From positions 1,102 to 65,101 of the forward strand of contig VXAY01006251.1 of the NCBI GenBank assembly GCA_013399855.1: 64,000 nt of DNA, given 5' to 3'. The notes under the pieces were generated by a model. The model was not told where the DNA came from, searched no databases, and saw only the letters and a program-made list of their open reading frames with translations. A program made the position numbers and the translations under genes. Each line of letters begins with the position of its first letter. Within the stretch, counting starts at the first letter, position 1. The stretch comes from Oxyruncus cristatus (lineage: Eukaryota; Chordata; Aves; Passeriformes; Cotingidae). This document shows positions 57,401 to 64,000 of this stretch, in pieces.

Positions 57401-59587
57401 AGAGAGGTAAGAGCTTAATGAGCCTGCAAGGCTCTCAACAGCCATGCAATAAGGCCCTCAACATTATATACAGGTTTCTGGTGTGTGTATTTCATGCTAC
57501 TTCCCTCCCTAGTTCCTGCCTTGTTTAATTAGATGTCCCCTGCGAGAACAACAGGTAGATTCATTGTGCTTGCAGCTAAGGCAGGAGTAATTACATTATT
57601 CCTTTTCTTTGTCACCTGGACGTATATTCTAACCAATAAGTCATACATAAGAGATAAATCACGAAGGTGAATACTGCTGCCTTCAGAGATGTGAAGCTGC
57701 ACAGACAGAGCAGCAGCCAAGGTACTTCTCCCATCTCCCTGGACTTTCTGAAAGAGTGGAATTCTCGAATTTTATTTCAGCTACTTGAGAGGAAAGGGAA
57801 GGTAGCTCCACTCTTCAGCTTGGCTGAAGAGCATGAAATTCTCCCCACCTCACACACATCTCATGGCAGCTGCCTGTTTCCCACGCATCCGTGTGTTTTC
57901 CCCTGTAAGGGACATGCCAACTGCCAGCATGGATGTCTGGCTCCAGGAACTTTTTAGGTGATGTGTTCAGACTCCAGGACCACCATGGGTGTTGCAAAGT
58001 GGAGGTTGGGGTGGGTGGGGTCTCCGTGGCATGACAGGACCCCGAAGTGGCTGGGGTCTCATAGTGAACGTGCTCAGACCTTTCCTTCCTTTAGGGGCTC
58101 AGCATAAGGCATTTCAGCTCAGGAAAGCAAAGTTTTACTGAACATAAACTAAGTGCTTGTTTTCTGAAATAGAGAAATAGCAAAGACATTCAATAAAGCA
58201 GAGCAGAAATAAAGAGGATTTATAGCCCCATCTCTCTCTCTGCCCACCGCATCCTTCCTTCCAGGCTTGCACTCAGCCAAGTCCCTCTGGCCCCTGGGAA
58301 GTGCTTTAGCTTGCATCCTTTAACCCTCTTGCTGCAGAAAACATGAGACTTGGTACCATGATCTTAGAGCCTTTAGTTGTTCAGGAATACAGCTCTGCTC
58401 CCGGCTGCTGTCTCGATTTGGAGAGCTGAGATATGCAACAGCCTTACGGGAGACACGGATGGCTTTGGGCAATTGTTGGGGCCCTGGCACGACTTCCAGC
58501 AAAAAATGCCCATGTTCATCAACTATATATAGGGATTTAGGCCTCCAGACTGTGGCACTCTGAATTAAAATTCAGATTCGTGCCAAAAGCAGAGGAGAAA
58601 CATCCACAAAGGGAAGCAAACACTACAGTTTCACATCTAGGGTTGGTCCCTTGCCCCTTCTGCACAAAGCCAGTGGGTGCAACAACAAGAAACTGTCCAT
58701 AGCGATGGGTAAATTTGGTTGTAGGGCGAATTAATTAGGCAAGAGGAGCTCAGTCAGTTACAGACGAAGGAATTTGGTGGCTAAGGGCATGCCACTTAGG
58801 GTGTAGCCAAAAATTCGGTGTTTGGATTTTGTGTGTCTCTTAAAAATGTCTCACAGGGTGGCCCTGAATGGAAAATAGGACAGAAATTGCCATCGGCAAT
58901 TGCTCATAGGCAGGGACAGGTCTCTGGCCCCAGGATGTTATCATCCTGCTCCCTGGCTGTCCTGACTATGGCAGGTGATGGCTCTCAGACATCTGCAACT
59001 CCTGTATGAATTCCTGGTGCCACAGAATCTGAGATTTAGTAGTTTATCTGTGAGGGAGAGATTTAACATCCACTGCATTTTTATTAGAAATTTGTCAGTT
59101 CCACTTTTTAGCAGTAATGTTAAGATCCAACCTGCAGCTTTCAAAATGCTTGAATGGGGAAGGGTTGAGGAACATAAAGTTGCAGCATGCTGCCACATAA
59201 TAATATCTGCAATTCTTAATGTGTCTAAGGACCAAGGGACCAGCTTTAGGTAAGTGAAAGAACTGATCGACAGCATTGAACAAAGTAGCCACACATTCCA
59301 GGAGATAAAAGATTTGTCCAGTAAGAGATAAATGAATAAATCTGTTTAATCCAAAACAATAACAAAAACCAACTAATTTTATTTGCTGAGGTTTGCTAAC
59401 CAATTTCACCCCATGACCTATGAAACAAGGCTCGTATTTAAAATTCAATTCTCCGCTCTACTGCAAAAGAACAATTAGGAAATAACTCTGCAATAGCATT
59501 GGATGTTCCAGACTGAGACATATGCTCTTAATCACAGATAACAACAATATTTATGGGAGGGTGGGGTGTTGATATAAATCCCTCCAT
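51422..59587. other. Intergenic, no supported gene
   Basis: The longest frame is 190 codons (56956-57528, plus), with no domain, poor composition for a coding region and overlapping frames of similar length on the other strand. No CR1, LTR or RNA gene was seen in the interval. Confidence 0.45.
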
Positions 59588-59653
59588 AAAAAAAAAAAAA
59601 AANNNNNNNNNNNNNNNNNNNNNNNNNNNNNNNNNNNNNNNNNNAAAAAAAAA
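59588..59653. other. Assembly gap (42 N) inside a poly-A tract
   Basis: Fifteen A, then N from 59603 to 59644, then nine A. The true homopolymer or retroposon tail is unresolved. Confidence 0.97.
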
Positions 59654-60109
59654 GCCCTACACAGTTCTGCTTAGAGAGTTAGTGAGAGGAAAGAATAAAT
59701 AGGATTTGAAAGAAAACCGCCAGCATTTTAGCTAATGTTCTTGTACAAAGAATGAGCCAGAGCCAAGCCAGACATATTTGTGAAAACTGGGCTGTGTGGA
59801 ATTAGATTCAGTGCTGATAAAACTGCAGAAATGTCTACCAGCTGCAAGAGAAACTGGGTGGGGTACAAGATGCTGAATCTTCACATGGTAAGAGACCAGA
59901 TAAGGTGGCCTTCCTACTCACAGCTGAACGTGGAAAGAAGAAACAATCTAATTTCCCTTTTACATGTGAGGAAGCAATGGGTGAACAGGTGATGGCAATT
60001 TTTTTTGTCAGGGTATGAAATAGCTTGAAGCCCCTTCCCTGCCTTTTAGAAAAGGGCACAGCTCAAGCCCATGGTTTTGCTTTCTTTTCTATCCAAATCA
60101 CAGTTCCAG
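59654..60109. other. Intergenic, nothing recognised
   Basis: No feature was seen between the gap and the CR1 fragment at 60110. Confidence 0.45.
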
Positions 60110-60267
60110 TGAGCACAGCACCAAGGCTGACAGAGTTCAAGAAGCATTTGGACAACACTCTCAAGCACATGGTGTGATTCTTGGGGCTCTCCTGTGCGGG
60201 GCCAGGAGCTGGACTTCAGTGGTCCTCGTGGGTCCCTTCCAAATCAGGATATTCCATGATTCTATGG
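60110..60267 (+). mobile_element. CR1 LINE 3'-end fragment with intact terminus
   Basis: Sense orientation: CACCAAGGCTGACAGAGTTC, AAGAAGCATTTGGACAACAC, AAGCACATGGTGTGATTCTT, CGGGGCCAGGAGCTGGACTT, GTGGGTCCCTTCCAAATCAG, ending CATGATTCTATGG. The subtype differs from the copies at 35414 and 50437. Confidence 0.93.
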
Positions 60268-63200
60268 GATGCCTTCAGTTTGCAGTCCCGACCTCTGTCT
60301 GGTTAAGGCCAGGAGAGGCTCTCTGGGGCAGGCTGGACCGTTCCAGGAGTCAAATGAGCATATGTTGTTTGAAGTGCCCTGTGGTTGTCACCTTGGTGCA
60401 CACAGGTACCTTTATCAGTATTTGAAACATCCTACAACAGACTAAGCCCCAAATCAAGGGCAAGCAGGAGGCTGCTGACATTCCTCAAAAGACTCTCATC
60501 ATGCTACCTTTATTCAGGAAAAAAAAGGTAAAATGTAGCATTTTGCCTGGGGCAGGAATATGTAATTTGGTGTCTGGCCCACAACTGTCAGCAAAGGGAG
60601 GGTGTTAAACTCAGCCCCATTCCCCTGCTCCCATCCACCTTGGGTAAGGATGCTTGCATGGTTTGTCATGCCACTTCCATATTTTATTTAACTGGGAAGT
60701 CCATAAAATCCCTTTAAATAGAAACAAATATTTGAATAATTTATCCAAGAGTAATTTCCTTTTCATTTCGGAGTCTGTTGGAGCTGATATTGCCCACTGC
60801 TGGGAGCTGGCAACAGCGCACGTGCTGCAGGGTACCAGGAAGCTCAGCTCAGCAAGCACACAAACAGGCACATGCCCACAGCGAGCCTGCTCCTGGGCTC
60901 CATCCAGAGCCTGAGGTCTCCGCCGACCTTGGAAAGAGATCCTTCCCGCTCGCAGCCTGCGCGAGCTGCAGGCCCACACAGGCTTGGTGGTTTGAGGGGT
61001 CCCCGAGTGCCCTGGCCCCATCGCTCAGCAGCTGCAGGGAGCACACAGATGGGGAGGGCGAGGTTTCCTCTGGCTCAGCTCCCACCAAGCAGCTGCACCG
61101 ACCTTCGCAGCCACCCGAGAGAACAGCTGGGAACAAGCAAGCGGGGACGGGGATGGGGAGCTGCTCTTTTAGGGGCATTCAAAGCTTGGATTCAACAGCC
61201 ACGCACAGGTGGGCAGCCTGGGTAGCAAAAGCAGATCGTGGGGAAGGCTGTATTTATCAATATAAGAGCCCCACTGTAGGAACCAATTAGCCAGTGCTTG
61301 CAAATTGCTGTGATAACACGCAGTGGAAATACAATTAACCACGGAAGTCAAATTTGCCAGTTCTGGGCCCTCAGTCCTGTGCCTCTTCCTTGAACAAATA
61401 GAGCTTTAGCATTGTGTTAATTCTGCACAGCTTGTTGGGGTTATAAAGTAGTCATTGTATGCTGTGGGGCTAAAAAAAAAGAAAAAAAAAAGACTAATAA
61501 AGGGGAATTTTTATCGCTATGTCATGGTTTGTGCTGAAACCTGACACCGTTACCAAGGAGCAGCTTCTCTAGGTATTTTCTACAAACAGATGAAGAATGT
61601 AAATATTCTTTTAGCATTGGTTCCAGCTGCAGAATCTGTCTGTGCCGATTGAACCTGCAGTCTTTATTTTAGTTGTAAAAATAAGGCACTCTTAAGACAC
61701 ACAGTAGATATTTTACTTAAGATAGAATGTGCAGTATCCACCATCTCATAATTTATCTTGCTGAAGGCCAAAAAAATGCAGATTTGGTTATGTCTTGAAT
61801 GCATAATCCAGAATGCTCCAAGGAATACACACATAACATTACTTCTGTCCCATTGTGATCTTGAATAGATAGATCTTCCTTTTGCATTTCTTCTGACTGA
61901 GAAGTCAATGAAAGGGCTTATCTTCAGCTAATTAGACTCCTGAAGATTGCCTCAACTCTTCAAGAACTATCAACTTTTTTTTTTTTACAGCTTTCTTCTT
62001 CAATCACAGAGAAAGCCTTTGTGCCACACTTGTTTTTTCTCTCATGAAGTGATTATTGAAACATCTAACGATTTTGCTCCTTTGCTTGTTGAAAAATCTT
62101 TTATAAGTTTATGATAAACAGGCTTGTAAATTAAATAGATAATCAGACATCTGCATTCTAGAAGGTGAGAGGCAAAGTGTTTTCCCGAATGCCTTGATGA
62201 CTGTGAGAACAAAAATATTTTTCTATGATGCATCTTGAAAACACTTAGTGTTTTCCCAGTGTCCTGCAAACAAAAAAACCCACTGCATGCTCCTTGTTAA
62301 ATGTTTTTGATAAGATTTTGGGTGTGGGAGGAGGGATGGGAAGATGGAAACCTGGACTCTTGTGGCAGCACTAGACAACTTGCTATTATAGCAGGGCACA
62401 AATGGGGCCAGGGTACCACCAGGGTGAACTGTGCTCGTGGTTTCGCATCAGTTACTCTGAGAGCACAAAAGGCAAAGATGAGCCAACAGATGTCACCTTT
62501 TGAAAGGTGCTTAGGCCTTGTAATGCCTCACGCTGCTTAAATTTTGTATGATTTACAGCTTCCTCTGGTTTTAGGAGCATTTTGAGAAAGATACATTGGA
62601 AGTAGCTAAATTCCTTTATTAGGTTCTTAAATGCCTTTCAAACGCCGGTCCCCGGGGGCCTGCATCCTTTTGGCTGTTGAGGAGGGGAGTCTTGGCTCTC
62701 TCTATCACTTTTGAGGTCCCTGTTTATGGTTTTTAAGGATGACCTTTAGCACATGAAGTTGCAGCCACCCGCAGTACTGCCAGCTTCTACCACTTGCTTT
62801 CCTCAGCTGCTTGACAGTGCTGTTCCCAAAGCTGGGATGGTAAGTCGGCACGTGGATCCACATCTCAGTTACCTCCTGGCAGTGCAATCTCCATCACCCC
62901 TGCCTGAGATACAAACCCCTGGCAGAGGTAGGAGACAGATGCTGAGAGTGAGGATCTGCCTCTGCTGAAACCGTCCTGACTCGTCTGCAAGAACATTGTG
63001 TCATTTTGGCATCGCAGGGCTCAGCACAGCAACGCTCATGTACCATTGGAGCTCTGGGCTGTAAGGGACGTGCCTGAGCTCATGCAGCAATTCAGCAGCA
63101 CCCTGCAGAAGACAGATAAGTCTCCTGACTCCCAGTCCAGTGCTGCATCTGCAGCACCTGCAGACTGGCTTTAATTTCACTTGTTTCGTTCCCAAAAGCA

Positions 63201-64000
63201 CAGTTTTTCGTATTCAGTGAAATAAATTGCATTATATATGTCTCTAGCAGTACTTGTAAAACATCAGAACTCCTATTCATAAGCACGTGATTGCCGTTCT
63301 ATTCTTCCATTTGTATTTATTTCTCCCTGCATTTGTCCTTCACGCTTTAAAATGGGTGGCAAAATCCCATTTCATTAAGATAGTAGCAAAGGTAACTAAT
63401 GGCACAGTCTGGCCAAACAAAGGGTGCAGAAAACTTTCAGAACACTCAAGATATTAACACTGTCAAAACAGAAATACAAGAAAGGAGGATGGAAGCCAGG
63501 TGGGTCAAGTTTCTCACTTGTTCTTGGCTTAAAAATACCTGAAGGTGGAAATTTTACACAGGTTGGAGGGAACCATAGTACAGCAGTCTGTGGAGAGCTA
63601 AATATGTTGGGAGACCATCCTTGCACCACTGCAAGTCTTTCCCGGCAGACATCAGCACCCTTCTTCACACCTCCTGAGCTGTACTGTTCTGGTTTCCTGG
63701 TCCTGTGGAGCTTCAGTTGATGTGCAGCAGCCTGCAGGGCCACTCAGTGTCACTGAGTTTTGCTTGTTTGTGTTTGCTGCACAAAGACATGTAGCTCCGC
63801 CCCCCCTTTCTTTCCTCTGAATTTTTTGTACAAGAGACTCTCAATAGCGATAACCTCCAACTCTTTACATGCTTTGCCATGCACAGGGTGACTCAGTCTG
63901 CAGCTTCCTGGTCATTTTGCTCAGATAAATAGAACCCACAGCAGTCCTTGAGCAGCTCTCCTCCTCACTTCTCTCAAAGGCCGTTCTGTCCCCGAGATGA
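60268..64000. other. Intergenic, nothing recognised
   Basis: A somewhat GC-richer stretch (60870-61200) has overlapping frames on both strands but no recognisable motif. An A-rich tract (A9-G-A10) lies at 61472-61491. No gene is supported up to the window end. Confidence 0.45.

Noticed and set aside
56956..57528. 190-codon plus-strand ORF, the longest outside the ITPRIPL1-like cluster
   Set aside because: No recognisable domain, ordinary base composition, and frames of comparable length overlap it on other frames and strands. Best read as chance.
61511..61560. GTCATGGTTTGTGCTGAAACC, similar to the end of some bird LTRs read in reverse
   Set aside because: Similarity covers about ten bases and the downstream sequence does not follow an LTR.
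1..64000. CRISPR arrays, rRNA or tRNA genes, bacterial operons
   Set aside because: None seen on either strand. The only regular-spaced repeat is the 50-bp LTR minisatellite, which has no spacers.

Overview
The window looks like avian nuclear DNA. Three signals support this: several CR1 non-LTR fragments with the bird-type 3' end (the repeated ATTCTATGATTCTATG-like terminus, on both strands), an ERVL-like provirus remnant whose LTR resembles a family I associate with birds, and a cluster of single-ORF ITPRIPL1-like genes of the kind that is expanded in birds. There is no bacterial-type gene organisation. Most open frames in the window are chance frames in non-coding DNA. I cannot name the species.

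Left part (1-8.2 kb): the window opens inside the C-terminal end of a non-LTR retrotransposon reverse-transcriptase ORF that is not CR1. Three antisense CR1 3'-end fragments follow (541, 2062 and 3841), separated by unannotated intergenic DNA.

Gene cluster (8.2-14.2 kb), read on the minus strand: copy 3 (5'-most, 13790-13335) keeps only the N-terminal membrane and coiled-coil part. Copy 2 (11363-9858) is an intact 501-residue ITPRIPL1-like gene. Copy 1 (about 9530-8985) is a frameshifted remnant of the C-terminal half. Copies 2 and 3 share a homologous 5' flank with an identical CRE-like octamer (TGATGTCA). Copies 1 and 2 share a homologous 3' flank around the poly(A) signal. Together these show segmental tandem duplication. 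A decayed ERVL-like element on the plus strand (pol fragment plus 3' LTR, 11828 to about 13430) lies between copies 2 and 3, where the missing part of copy 3 would be expected. Its LTR carries a precise 50-bp, five-unit minisatellite.

Right part (14.2-64 kb): mostly non-coding. It holds four more CR1 fragments (14438, 35414, 50437, 60110), one possible old LTR (about 47480-48371), microsatellites, one assembly gap inside a poly-A tract (59603-59644), and several AT-rich stretches that look like conserved non-coding elements but cannot be confirmed without alignment. One compact TATA box / small ORF / AATAAA arrangement at 32482-32741 could be a 43-residue membrane micropeptide gene or part of a retroelement. 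I found no multi-exon gene I could support in this part.
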